Of a stretch of 64,000 bases of DNA, positions 32,978-44,788 are shown piece by piece (the first letter of the stretch is position 1; every line of letters starts with the position of its first letter). The notes beneath the pieces are model-generated. The model worked only from the letters and a program-made list of their open reading frames with translations, did no database searches and was not told the DNA's origin. The position numbers were made by a program, and so were the translations under genes. This DNA comes from Immersiella caudata. Lineage: Eukaryota > Ascomycota > Sordariomycetes > Sordariales > Lasiosphaeriaceae. Location: NCBI GenBank assembly GCA_030512335.1, contig JAULSU010000007.1, forward strand, positions 1,426,001 through 1,490,000, written 5' to 3'.

Positions 32978-34042
32978 ATGGCGCTGAGAGGCGTGAAACT
33001 CGCCGAGGTGGCGCGGAGACTGCCGCTTCGCCATGTTAATCGCTCTCAGATTAGGATGCCCGTACTCCGTGAGGCTTCGGATAAGGAGCAGTTCGTTGCC
33101 CGGCTGGCCAACTACGTCCACCCCATCGACACACTGCGCACCAACCATTACAGGCATTTATCCCCGAATTGGACCACGGCTCAGTACCCCGTTGAACAAT
33201 TCGCCCCGACTCCGCCGAGTTTCGATCGAAGGCACGCCCGCGCTGTAGTGGCCATAGACTGCGAGATGGTCAATGTTGCAGCATTACCGCCGGGTACTCT
33301 TGGCACCCGTCAGGAGGTTGGACGTTTATCAGCCATCGATGTTCTCACCGGCGAGACCCTTGTGGACGCACTCGTCGACCCCGACGTCCCGGTGTTGCGG
33401 TGGAACACAAAATGCAGCGGGATTTCGCGGCGGGCGCTCCAAGAGGCAAAATCTTGGGGAGTGCATCTCCACGGGTGGGAAGGCGCGAGGACAGCACTCT
33501 GGAACCATATGAGTGATGGAACCATCTTAATCGGCCACGCACTGAAAAACGACCTACCCCTGCTGCGTATGTGGCACACAAAGGTAATCGACACGGCCAT
33601 ACTCACGAAGATGGCGATGTCACCGCACCTGACAGAGGAGTGGAGTCTGCAAAAGCTGTCGCTCTCGTTTTTAAACAGGACCATTCAAGCGGAGGGACCC
33701 CATTGCTCCACGGTGGACGCACTGGCTGCAGCTGATATCGTCAAAGTCATTGTGGAGAATCCAGGGCTACTCGAGAGGTGGGCAAAGGACGCTGATGAGC
33801 TCATTCGGGACCGCAACGCTCTCAGGGATATCAATGCCGTCAGACATATATTCGGATTTCCCAGGATACCACCGGGGCAGTATGATCCAGAAGAAAGCGA
33901 CAAGAGACCATTTCGGAATCTATCAGAACGCCCAAGAATTCTCCGTCCCAAGGACATTCCCGAGAGGCGCTGGAATCCCGGGATGCCCGGGAATTCACCG
34001 AGTCTAGAAACAGCACCGCTGGCTCTTGAAGGTGCCCAGTGA
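32978..34042 (+). CDS. Rex-type 3'-5' RNA exonuclease (DEDDh)
   Basis: The first in-frame ATG is at 32978 (MALRGVKLAE), giving 354 residues; the open frame extends further upstream without an ATG. All five DEDDh residues are visible: Asp94 and Glu96 in VAIDCEMV, Asp192 in GHALKNDLPLL, and His242 and Asp247 in PHCSTVDALAA. CSGISRRAL and VIDTAIL match the Rex1/Rex4 family. Such enzymes trim rRNA and small-RNA 3' ends in the nucleus. It lies 400 bp after the FAD oxidase, same strand. The C-terminal 70 residues are Pro/Arg-rich and unconserved in appearance. Confidence 0.85.
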   Translation: MALRGVKLAEVARRLPLRHVNRSQIRMPVLREASDKEQFVARLANYVHPIDTLRTNHYRHLSPNWTTAQYPVEQFAPTPPSFDRRHARAVVAIDCEMVNVAALPPGTLGTRQEVGRLSAIDVLTGETLVDALVDPDVPVLRWNTKCSGISRRALQEAKSWGVHLHGWEGARTALWNHMSDGTILIGHALKNDLPLLRMWHTKVIDTAILTKMAMSPHLTEEWSLQKLSLSFLNRTIQAEGPHCSTVDALAAADIVKVIVENPGLLERWAKDADELIRDRNALRDINAVRHIFGFPRIPPGQYDPEESDKRPFRNLSERPRILRPKDIPERRWNPGMPGNSPSLETAPLALEGAQ

Positions 34043-34636
34043 AGCGCGTGCAGCTGATTCTACGATCGGGACCATCACAGAGGCCACGTCTAGAGTTGAG
34101 CAGGAGTACCAGCGCTACATCTTCGTTGGGTCGATTGTGTGGCAATGTCAACACTTGAGTGTAGGGGTGGGGATATCGTCAAGCGAGGGACTGGCCGCCG
34201 CAGCTCTGCATGGCGAAGGCGCTTAAAGATCCAACATCAGACGGGCGGGGCAGCGCTTCCGGAAGCTGAAGTGCATCGGATGGCTTCGCCGCCGGGGGTT
34301 GGGCCTTGGCGATGCTGCAGGCCGGGCGGCCTTTCACTGAGAGTGGGCGGGGTTTGTGCATAGCAGAGCAGGATGCAGCTGCTCCTTCCAGGGAAGGCGT
34401 CTTCTCGGCCGAGGCCGCATTGACCCTTGGTTAATGGTCGCAATAATCGAATGAAGGGCTGCAGAGACGGTCGCGGTCCCGAATTGCGGTATTATGGTTC
34501 GTGGGGGGCTCTGATGCCATAAGGGTATGCTCCCACCCAGACCTTGTATGTTCACCCATGTCCATGTCAAGCGTGGAATCTTGGACAACCTAATTTATTG
34601 TTATCTCTATCCTGGAAACGCAGTGTGTTGATTACC
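34043..34636. other. Intergenic, nothing recognised
   Basis: About 600 bp between same-strand genes; presumably the promoter of the methyltransferase gene. No distinct elements were seen. Confidence 0.5.
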
Positions 34637-35956
34637 ATGAGCGGCGAGCAAGGAAAAAGCCCGTCCCCAGCTGCGGCTGGGTCACCACCGACTGCCGAGG
34701 CAGCAACAGGCATCCTCCCTGCTACGCACTGGGCTGGGCAGGAGATCGTCGACGATGGCGATTCAGCTCTCGGTGCGGATGCTGCAAGCTCGACCGCATC
34801 CCTGGCGACCAGCATTCTTGAATATCGTACAGTCCATGGGAGGACGTTCCACAGTGACCGCGTGACAGACCACCAGTACTGGTATGTCTTTTCCTCGACC
34901 ATGCCATCACCTGATTGACAGTCAAAGGGGCCCCAACGATGAGAAGCAGAGCGAGTCTGCAGACTTGATGTGAGTTGATCTTGTTCAAGCGGTTCTGATG
35001 AACTTCATGCACTGACCCCAGCAGCCATCACACTCTACTCCTCGTTCTCGACGGCAAGCTCACGCTCGCTCCAATCCCCAGGGGCATCAAGAAAGTCCTC
35101 GATGTCGGCACAGGCACAGGATCATGGGCAATGTATGTCCCCTTTCCTACCAAGCACTTCCCTGCAATCTGCTGACTTATCGCACCAGGGACTTTGCCGA
35201 CGAGTACCCCGACTGCGAAGTAGTCGGCACCGACATCTCGCCCATCCAGCCCGGCTGGGTCCCGCCTAACCTGCTGTTTGAAATCGAAGACGCCACCTCA
35301 CCGTGGACTTTCGCCCCGAACTCGTTCGACTTTGTGCATATGCGTTACCTCTTTGGTGCGTTCAGCGACTGGAACGCTGTCTACCGCGAGGCATTCCGCG
35401 TGGTCAAGCCCGGCGGTTTCATTGAGAGCTTTGAGGCGTCGTCTCAGTTCGAGTCGGATGATGGGACGTTGGCGGACGGATCGCCGATGGATCAGTGGGG
35501 GAAGGTGTACCAGGAGGCGGGAAAGAGGTTTGGGAGGAGCTTTTCGGTCATTGATGACAATGTGCAGGTCCCGGGGTTAGAGGCGGCTGGGTTTGTGGAT
35601 GTGGAGGTGGTGGATGGGAAGGTAAGTTTCATATTGCTCCTGTGGCGTGTGGGTAGGGCACTGATGTGGATAGCTCCCTCTGAACGGTTGGATGGAGGAC
35701 GACAAATGGAAGGAGATTGGGCAGTTCTGCCGGTTGGCGTTGGAGCAGGACATTGAGGGTAGGTGTCTAGACACCTTGACGTTTTCCGAACACAGCTAAC
35801 CTTTCAGGATACATCTTGTTCATCTGGACGCAGGTGATGGGTTGGACCGCTGAAGAGACCAAGGTCTTCATCGCCCACCTCCGGCGCCAAATGAGGGACC
35901 CCAAGTTGCATGCCTACTTCCGATACAGAATTGTGACCGCTCGGAAGCCCGAATAG
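34637..35956 (+). CDS. SAM-dependent methyltransferase, LaeA-like
   Basis: Six exons: 34637-34881, 34928-34969, 35025-35132, 35189-35621, 35674-35758 and 35808-35956. All five introns are 46-56 nt GT-AG, and together the exons give exactly 354 codons (353 residues). The variable Ser/Ala-rich N-terminus precedes HQYWGPNDEKQ (about residues 79-89), HHTLLLVLDGKL, SAM motif I VLDVGTGTGSWAMDFA (about 120-135), VVGTDISPIQP and NSFDFVHMRYLFG. These are typical of fungal LaeA-like/UMTA methyltransferases, which act on secondary metabolism or small molecules. No metabolite cluster surrounds it, so a local biosynthetic role is not indicated. Confidence 0.92.
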
Positions 35957-37482
35957 GCCATCCAGACGATATATGTCAGGGCCTAGGGGGTTGGAGGTCA
36001 GGCAGAGGCGCAGCTGGGGGTTGCGGCGCCTGGTACTGCTCCCAGCAGATCGCCGATCACTGCATGCTACCCGTTACTTAAGCTTCGTTTCTATTCGAGA
36101 TGTGACAGATGATGCACATATCACAATTGTGAGCGAATTTGACTGGTTTGCGTAGATTCCCCCTTTTTGGCCCCTTGCCAAGCATGGCATTCTGGCACGC
36201 GGGGGCATCGTTTGAAAGTCTTGGCTTTGTTTTGGGTGTTTGGGGTTGCCTGCGAGCACGGTCGGCGCTGGCCGATCAGTGATCGGTGCGGCGGTCGCAA
36301 GCAATCGAGAAAATCTCAGCTGGTTATCTCAGCTGGGGGGTCAGTTGGCATTCCCATTCATCGAAATCCGCCGACCATGGAGCAGCCGTGTCGGCGATTT
36401 AAGTCGTGGGGTGATTTCGGCCCAGCAGGTGCGATGGTGCTGCGATGCGGGTCCTGGTCCACCTGATGTTTCGCGGGCGGCTTGTCATCCGGTGAACACA
36501 TCGTTCGGCGGTGGTGCCATCGCAAGTAAAAAAGTGCACGGCATCAGACGACGGTGTAATCAAGGAAGCCTCGCAGAAGCGGCAAGAGCGAGAATTCGAT
36601 TGTCCAGCATGGGAATTCCTCCGCGCGACACATGGGAAACAGGAGACTTGAGACGAACAACGGCCCCTGGGTAATGCTTCCAACACGCTAGCGGCAGGTC
36701 CGAGCATCAGGGCTCGTCTAGCGATGTTTCTGCTCTGGCGCCCGGGCCACTTGGCGCCACTTGTCATCCGCTCCACCCCTGCTCAGCATGCTGCGGCAGG
36801 GTTGCAGCACCCTCGGCTCAATCAACAACCGTCTCAAGTCTGGGGTCCGGCGTCACCCTCCGCTGCTATTTTTCCACGACAAGCTTTCGAGGAGTCCCAG
36901 GACGTCCCAGGCAGCCAATGGCGGGTGGCCGTTCGCGTTAGATCGCCCCCGGAATCGATGCATCCCAGGAGCTAGCAGCTGCGTTCTGGCATCGCCAGCA
37001 CTGGCGAGGTCTTGGTGGGTTGGGGCCCACTGGCCGTCCCCCCCCCCCCCCCCGGTGGCTCCCACGACGCACCCACCCCCGATGGAGTCCTAAAGAAACC
37101 AAGACCGCCCGTTTGCCCAACCTGCATGAGCCTCTCTCACCTCTTCCTTTCTTTCCCTCTTGTGCATCCTTCTCACACTTGTTGGGGGTTCTGAATCTGG
37201 GAGCACTTCCTTCGCTATCCATATGTTTTTTTGAGGTCCGCTGGTCGTTGTTCGCTGGTCGAGTTCGTTTCTATTCTATACGCCATTCCCATCACTCTCT
37301 CGGCAGGGCTTTTCTTCTTGACGACGCTCTCTTCCTAATATCCGGTCCCCTTTTGAGCAAATCTCAAAGTCGCTGGTCGAATTTTCACCGAGTGACTGAA
37401 CCACCCGTCCACTCCTTTTCCCTCTGTCAACTATCCACCGGTACCGCTCAACCCCACACGCCGCTCGACACCACGAGTCAAG
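35957..37482. other. Intergenic with 16-C run
   Basis: No gene recognised. A run of 16 C is at 37038-37053. The CT-rich stretch 37130-37180 and the ~300 bp after it look like a fungal promoter and leader for the gene at 37483. Confidence 0.5.
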
Positions 37483-37764
37483 ATGGGCCAAAATCTTTCC
37501 ACAAAGGAGGTCTTCGCCGACACCTCGAAGGCGGCCCTCGCCCCCTTCGACCGCTTCTCGGACATGCTGCTTGCCCTTATCTGGGGTCTGTCCTTTTACG
37601 GCATCGGCATGATCTTCTGTGCGATTGCCCTCCTCGGTCGTTGGTCAGGCAAACACGGAGAACGGGGGGTGAACATATTTTCGGTATTAGCGGCATTCAT
37701 ATTATCAGTGGGGTGGCCTCTCATTCTCATCTACCTGGCTCGGACCTCGGACGGGCCTCGATAG
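37483..37764 (+). CDS. Small two-pass membrane protein, possibly myristoylated
   Basis: 93 residues with two hydrophobic segments, LLALIWGLSFYGIGMIFCAI (about 29-48) and a second about residues 66-85 (FSVLAAFILSVGWPLILIYL). The N-terminus MGQNLST fits the N-myristoylation rule (Gly2, Ser6). No family is recognised. It is preceded by a long CT-rich leader. Function is unknown; the hairpin membrane topology is inferred from hydrophobicity only. Confidence 0.6.
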   Translation: MGQNLSTKEVFADTSKAALAPFDRFSDMLLALIWGLSFYGIGMIFCAIALLGRWSGKHGERGVNIFSVLAAFILSVGWPLILIYLARTSDGPR

Positions 37765-37889
37765 AGGTCACTTCCAACCGACACGATGGTTTCCAACGGT
37801 GCATCGACGGCATGATATGGTCAGGGGAGTGTTGTACGCGACACGGTGGCACACACTTTCGGTTCAGGTTTCTGGTCAAAAGGCAGCTT

Positions 37890-37922
<33 letters not shown>

Positions 37923-38981
37923 GGATTGCAGGAGAGAGCAGAGGGCAGAGAAAGGGAGTCTACTATCTAACGATCCTAGGCAGGGTGGGAGGGACATGGT
38001 GATAGATTGTGCTGCATCGCCCAGAGGAAGGTCTCACCGAAATTTACATAATCAGCACAAACATATTGTTCATACATTTGAGTTCAGCATGCCGGGCTCA
38101 AACTTTATACATGGATTTTTTTTCCCATTTTCATTCACATTGCCTCAGCATGGCGTGTTGCTCATTTCGATGATTCAAGCAGTTCCAGTTAATATCAACT
38201 TGAGATCCAGATCTGCCGAGCAGTGAGACCAGGCGTCTCATCATCTCAAGTGAAGTGAAGTTGAAGTGGCCAGGGTTAGGGTGTACCGACTCCTCGTTCG
38301 TCTCCTTCCACTTGCGACACCTGTGAAAATACACACGAGCTGCGAATAGCCCAGGACATGGTAGCTTCAAACTAGTAGCTCTGAATCTAATTTTAAGCCC
38401 ATCTAGGCGCTTGCAGGCATGCTCCCGATTCCTCCCCAATGGCGGGCGGTTACGGCTGCTGACGGTTTCAGTTGCCAACAGAGCCCCACAACCAATCAAT
38501 GGCCGGCGCCTGCTCAAGTGCCCCACTTTATTCCTCTTTAGAAGCTTTTGAAACAAAGCAGCGAAGACTCCGTCCACAGTTGCTCCAAGGCCGCATTGGA
38601 GGCGACCTGACGACTTAAACGATGTGGTTCATGTGCCTCCGGACTGAATTTCGTTGATTCAGTGGTTGGAAGACACATGCCCATTCCCGTAGCCGCTCAA
38701 GTGCACCCTGCCACGATTCTTTGTTTCAGCGTTGACGAATTTGACCCGTGGTGACAAAACTGCGTCTAGTGATCAATGCCCTCTTCCTCACTTTTCCCTA
38801 GAATTGGTACATGTCAACAAACACTTCCCAGTCCCATTCTTCAGCGTGCACCTCCATTTTTGCCCCAGGCATCATCTTTTAATTTCATCTTGGAGCTCTC
38901 TAGAAGACTCCTTAGATCTTCGTCCCCCTCTTCATCATCCCAGGACCTAAACCCGCCTCCTACACGGTGGCCACCTCCAAA
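37765..38981. other. Intergenic with 30-G run
   Basis: Contains an uninterrupted run of exactly 30 G at 37891-37920, about 130 bp after the small membrane protein gene. No gene recognised in the rest; the final ~150 bp are probably the promoter of the gene at 38982. Confidence 0.6.
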
Positions 38982-39746
38982 ATGCCCAACCTCACCACCG
39001 CCGACATCGCCTTTCTTCTCTGCACTTCCCAGCAACAAAAACCCTCCCAGCGCTTCCACCTTACCCTCACAACCGCCTACGGCCTCGTCATCCGTCTCGG
39101 CGCCAACGATTCCCTCACCGCCGACCTCTCAACCTCAACCTCCACCACAGACGAATCCGACGCAACCCCCACAACCCCAACACCCCGCTCAAAACTCCCC
39201 TTCTCCTCAAAACCCGCCCCAACCAGCATCGACTCCATCCTCCACAACCCCCATCACATCTCCCCCGAAACTTTCAACCTCGCCTTCCCACCAGCATCAT
39301 CAAAGAAAAAGTCCTCCCTCCCTCTCAGCCCAGGCCAAGGCTACAAATACCGCATCTACCCCGACAAACACGGCGCATCGCATGTATGGTACGCCCCCGG
39401 CTGGCCGGGGAATCCCCAAACCGGCGCTAAGCGCGTGAGGGAAGCAGACCTAGAGATGCGCTACTCGGGGGAGTGGTTTGAGGCGTACTTGGATTGGGCC
39501 GAGAGGTTGGAGGAGGCGATGCAGCGGAGGGGAAGGGGGTGGGATGGAGTCAAGGGGAAGAGGGAGCCGTTTTTTGTGGATGAGGGGGAGAGGATGTTGT
39601 GGATGGTGGAGGGGTTGTTGTTGGCGTGCTGGTTGAGTTTGCAGGGGGATGTTGGGGCTGTGGAGTATCAGCCGGCGGGGGCGGTGTTTGTGGTGGAAGG
39701 GGGGACGCTGGGGAGGGTGTTGAGGAGGGTTTTGGGTGGGATTTGA
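38982..39746 (+). CDS. Conserved hypothetical protein
   Basis: 254 residues from ATG 38982 (MPNLTTADIAFLL). There is a Ser/Thr/Pro-rich stretch (about 48-85), then a more ordered region with YKYRIYPDKHGASHVWYAPG, WFEAYLDWAERLEEAMQ and MLWMVEGLLLACWLSLQGDV, and a C-terminal AVFVVEGGTLGRVL. No domain is recognised. It is a gene rather than noise because of the single open frame with strong third-position bias, C-rich in the first 60% and G-rich afterwards, as in recognised genes of this window. Confidence 0.6.
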   Translation: MPNLTTADIAFLLCTSQQQKPSQRFHLTLTTAYGLVIRLGANDSLTADLSTSTSTTDESDATPTTPTPRSKLPFSSKPAPTSIDSILHNPHHISPETFNLAFPPASSKKKSSLPLSPGQGYKYRIYPDKHGASHVWYAPGWPGNPQTGAKRVREADLEMRYSGEWFEAYLDWAERLEEAMQRRGRGWDGVKGKREPFFVDEGERMLWMVEGLLLACWLSLQGDVGAVEYQPAGAVFVVEGGTLGRVLRRVLGGI

Positions 39747-41078
39747 GGGCATGGGAATGGAGGTGGGCGTTTGGTGCTGTGGTGGGGTGGTGATGTTTGG
39801 GTTTTTGTGATAACTTTCATTCTATGGAAGTGCGGAATACTGGATCTTGGTCATGTCTGGGGATCCAGGTAAAGGCTGGATGCCGGCCGGGATGTTTTTC
39901 ACTTTTGGCTAGGCGGAGCGTGCCATGTACATTGCGTGAGGAGGCGGTGATGGCCGAAAACATTTTTATGGTGTAGTTTCAGTCAAGTGATTCGGCTGGG
40001 AAAGCCTCGATAAACTCCCGCTCTGTTGGGGATTACTCTTCGCCCCGTGCCCGGTGTCCAAAAAGAGTTAAAGCGCCCAGGGACTGGCGATCGCCGACTT
40101 TTCCCCTGTGTTGGGACCGCATTCTGGAACGGCAGTGGAAGCTTGCAGCAGTGGCGTTGACGGATCAAGGTAGCTGGACAGAAAACTGGGCTAGTAGCAG
40201 GTGCATCTGCACAACAAGCCATGGCAGCCAGTTCGGTTGTGAGCTGAGGAGGGGTCGTTCCGTCCCGACTTTCTGCGTGTTCGACGTTTCCATGACCGTG
40301 ATTCTAGAGTTGGCATCAAACTCGATTCTGGACAGGGTTAATGAAATCATTGACGATTGATACTTACCATACTAACTGACAATGTGCTCCCGTTGCTTAC
40401 TTTTGCGTAGGGCTGAAAACGACTTTGGTGTCGTTTCCTTTCGGCACTTGGCTGATGAATTGAGCTCTCCAGGAAGGAACGAGGGTGCAGCTCCAGCCAA
40501 CCACTTTCATTAAATCCCGCCCCCAAAGAGCTGCCTGACCGCCAACCCGACATGACTACTGCAGGTCATCTGCGTCAGCCCGCCTTCTTGTCACCCCATG
40601 GCTTTCCTCGCTCCGGATGAGACGGCGCCACGTTCGGCACCGCCTCTTGCCAACCCTTTTTTGGCGCTCGCCATGGCTGCCGAGAAGGATGTCCGATAAA
40701 GACGCACTGGCGGCGCAGCTGCGGAGCCCCGCTCGTTTGGCTCCCTCGTCAGTCTTCCGTCTTCGCTTGACTCTGTTTCCGCTCGACTCGCGCCATTGAC
40801 ACCGCGATTTGGCCGACACTTCGATGCCGTGTGTATGCCGGTTCCCCTTGTGCCTGCTCCCGCGGCCCACAGCAACGGATCGACATCCCGCAGAAGGCCA
40901 CTGAGCGCCGCCTGCCAATCGGGAGTTGGGTCCTCGGAGCGGGGTCCCCGCGATACGACGCGAGTCGGTCGGTCATCGGCTGCCAAGTCGACACCCCGGA
41001 CTCCGGTTCCAACCTGATTTTACTCCCCCATCCCCATCGCATCCGTTTGCCACACGGGACGAAAGTGGGCGATTGATC
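39747..41078. other. Intergenic, nothing recognised
   Basis: 1.3 kb without a recognised gene or repeat; overlapping open frames show no family resemblance. Promoter side of the gene at 41079. Confidence 0.5.
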
Positions 41079-43950
41079 ATGGAGTCTGCGCCGGAAATCC
41101 TAGGACTCTCCGGGCTAACCGAACAACTTCTCTCGAATATTTCCACCACAACCAACGCTATCACGCACTTCATTCGCTCTGTCCGCTCAGCGCATGCGGA
41201 CTTGTCAACCGTTACGCACGACCTCGCTGACTTGCGTCTGGTTTTGGAGCTGCTACGGGATGATCCCAACGTCCCGCCCTCGCTCCAAGGCCACATTCCA
41301 ACACTGCTCAGCGCCTGCGGTGATTGCCTCGCTCGTGTCAACTGCGCGCTCGAGCATTGTCTGGATCCCGCGCAGTGGAGTTCTGGGTCGAGCAGAGGAG
41401 TCATCTCGGGGCAACAAGGGAAACTTCGAATACTGCGTCGCGCGCTTGCGCTTCTCCTCGAAGTGGTGACACTGTACGTATCAACATCTTCTCCTCGGCG
41501 AGTCGTGCTGATACCTACCATGCAGAGCAACCTCCCATCACAGTGAAAGCGACGCCAACGCTACGAGGATCCATGCTATGACCGAAGCCGAAGAAATACG
41601 GCTGCTGCAGCACGGGCTCGACAGCGGCGCTGACTGTCCACTGCTCGATCCGTATCTCGACTCTATCATTCAAGCTGTGGGGCTGTTGCAGACTGACACT
41701 TGCTGGGTCCTGCCGAGGCACGGCACCGAACACACTGGTCTCGAGTCTGGGCTAGATGCCCTGTATCTCCAAAACCGCCACGGAGCGGCTATGGGCGCTC
41801 TGCACGAGCTTGTGAAAGCCGAGGATAAGCCCCCGACTGGATCCCCACGGCACCCGAACTATAGTCCATACCCTGAACCGGTATCCTTTGAGCGATTGCA
41901 ACAGATGAAGAGGGGTCAACAGACACACCAGTTGGAGCAAACCCAAGGGCTGCAGTATCTGAAGCAGCTCGAGTACATGGAGCAAATGCAATCTTTGGAG
42001 CAGTCGCAACACCAGGTCCAAGCCACCCCTTTTGCTCGGCCCCTGTTCGCTGCCTCGCCAACGGTGCAGTCATCGCCAACTGTGCAGCCGCAGACACCAA
42101 AAACACCAACGAGCATCTGGTCTTCGTTTCGTCCGAGCTGGGCAAGCAGTGCATCTCCAACATCAAAGTCAGAGTTCTTTGGCCGTGGAAAGGTGGCAGA
42201 ATCCCCGACACTACCGCCCGAGCGGCGGGTGGAGCGTCTCCAAACACCAACTCGACATGTCCCTTCGCCCTCCATGGCCTCTGTTCACTCCCGCAATCAG
42301 TCCATCAACTCGGTGTTCCATCCACCCAGCATAAGCAGTCTTCGGAGTGGGAGCTCCGGCTACGGTCATGCGTCCAGCCTAAGTCAGTCTTCGGCATATG
42401 GCTTTGGCCTTGGAAGCACTGAGATTCCCCTTTTGGATCCCTTCTCCCCGACCACAAGTTACCAGCGGCCATCGACACCATGGTCTGTGTTTTCTGATCA
42501 GCGACCGTCGACACCTCGATCATTAGCCTCATTCTCGGCAGTGTCCGCCCCTTCAAAGCACCAAGCAGAGAACTCCCTTGAGATCAAAAACCCAAGTCCG
42601 GGAAAATCAGCTGCCTCCCTGGATGTCACACCTGCCGGACAGCTTTGGGAAAAGGGGAAGAGTCAAGACGTCGCCTACATTGAGACATCGCCGGCAACTA
42701 ACCTGATGGCAACAAGGCACGCCAACAAGTACCTCAGGATTTGGTCGACCACAAAAAACTCGGTGCACGCGACCATCAAGGTCACATCCTACGCCCAGCC
42801 CCAACCGCGATCACGCGAATATTTTGTTCGCAGCCACGCCATACTCTCGGAAAACGCCAGTCTAATCGGCATTGCCACCCACTTTGGCTTCACACTCGAA
42901 GTTTACAACTTTTCAAAAGGCGGTTCAAGCGCGAAGAAAGTGCAGGTTATTGACGACGCCCACCGCTGGGCAGCCAGCCAAATCGACGCCTACCATACGA
43001 ACTTCGCGCCTCTTGTGGTATACCGACCGAAGGGGGATAGAATCGACCGTTTCTTTCTCACCCGCCACCCCGGGGCCAAGAAACCCTTTTGGGAAGACAC
43101 GACAAACGGCATTGACCTTGCCAAGGCAAACCTACCTTTTATGCCAAAGTTCCCCGAGCTGGCCTTCAGCGCAAACTCTCCCCTACTCGTAGCTGCAGCG
43201 GGGCCGCGGCCTGGCGAGCCTCCTCGACCGTTTCCCACCATTCTCGTCGCCTGGCAGATGGCGCCAGTATCGGATGCCAAACTCCAAGCACTCAGCCCCG
43301 TCGGCACCGTTCGACCAACCGAAGCCGAGAGTGAGTCGCACCACCGGCCATACCGAGTCTGTGTTCCGGAATATCCCGCCCTTCAAACGGCTCTGCCGAC
43401 CTGCCTTGCCGCCCGCGGCACACTGGCAGTATCGATATGGATCCCTGCGAACCACACCGAAACGCAGCTACCCGGCAACAAGTTCAAGCGAAAACCAATG
43501 CCAGCGCCCGAGAGATTTGTTTTGACCTGGGATGTGGAAAATAACACAACAACGATCTTCGGGATCCCAAACGTGCAGGCATGCATCTCGCCAGATTGCC
43601 GGCGCGTGGCGTACTGCGACGCGAATGCCGGCCGTTTCATCGTCGTGAATGCTATGACGGGCGAGGAGGTCTGGCGCTGGCCGGACGCGGGCAGGACTGC
43701 CGGTTCGTCATCATTTGGCCAGCTGGAGAACCTTCACCAGGTGACCGTGTTTGAGTTCTCAGCTGACGGACAAACCCTAATGATCGGGGACACGAATGGC
43801 GCCGTTGGAATGTACTCGGTGCGGGAGGTGAAGGAACCGGACGCCGTGTACGAGCTTCAGGACACCACGGCTGATAATCGGTTCTCAACTGCGAGTCTCT
43901 ATATTCCCATAGTTCTCGAAGGGCAGAAGGTTTCCGAGCTTGAATCTTGA
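41079..43950 (+). CDS. Large WD40-like protein with helical fungal N-terminal domain
   Basis: Two exons, 41079-41473 and 41526-43950, with a 52-nt GT-AG intron; 939 residues. N-terminal part (about 1-210): helical segment starting MESAPEILGLSGLTEQLL, with DLADLRLVLELL, as in the N-terminal 'fungal N' domains of ascomycete accessory proteins. A Gln-rich coiled segment (LQQMKRGQQTHQLEQTQ, and repeats of LEQxQ) and a long Ser/Pro-rich linker follow. The C-terminal ~400 residues carry beta-propeller-like text: LMATRHANKYLRIWSTT, ACISPDCRRVAYCDANAGR, VFEFSADGQTLMIGDTNGAV. Probably a cytosolic scaffold; the role is unknown. No GTPase or NACHT motif is seen. Confidence 0.8.
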
Positions 43951-44788
43951 CGATAGGTCGTCGTTCTCTGCGTAGCGGACAGGGTGGATGATTGGCATGG
44001 CTGTTCGGCAAAGTGGATCCATCAGTACATTCAAGGGCGATTCTGAATGTCAGGTCTGTCGGCACAAATTCTGAGTGTGGGCGGCTAGCACTGGTATGAA
44101 TAATATCCTCGAAGAAATACCAGTTGGCGCTGTTGAACTATTTATGACGGGATTGCAACCCCTTCCTGCCCTGTTTGGAACTTTACCCACACAGACGGGT
44201 ACCTCTCCACTCTTGGCTTTTTGCGACCCCTGTTGTGTTTTGCGACCAACTTGGCATCACCACTGTGCCCCTTTCCACGCTTCCACGGTGCGGCCGGCTT
44301 GGCCCGCAATCGGGTGTTGGAACAAGGGGGACAGCGCAATGGAGCGGCATGGCCTCAGAAGCACAGAAATCGCATGCCGGGGTCAGCTTTTAGAAGCTAA
44401 GCTGAAGAAAGGAGATTATTTTGAACGACGGAAACTCAGCAGCGCACCGCGTGAGTTCGCATATGCACTGTGCTCTTTTTGGATCCCCCCCCCCTTTGAC
44501 GAACAAATCGGAGCAAACCGTCCGCTCCGCTTCTCTGTTAGGCCGCTGTCTAACGGGTGCAGAGATGTTAGTCGCCCATGGACAACAGATCTGCCCAAGT
44601 GTTCAGGGCCTTCTTCGGGAGCGTGAGGAGGCTTATCAGACCCCCCCCTCCTTCCCTCCTTCCTCCTTCCCCATTTCATGCATCAAGAATACTCAGCAAC
44701 CGACGCTAATCGAGACACGGCGTCACCAGAGCGTTCCTTCCTTCAAACATCGAAACGAAATACGCGACTTCGCTTCCATACCCAGTTG
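43951..44788. other. Intergenic, nothing recognised
   Basis: 0.8 kb between same-strand genes, no gene or repeat recognised; the last ~150 bp are probably a promoter/leader. Confidence 0.5.

Noticed and set aside
36240..36674. 144-codon frame between the methyltransferase and small membrane protein genes
   Set aside because: No domain, and overlapping frames of similar length on the other strand.
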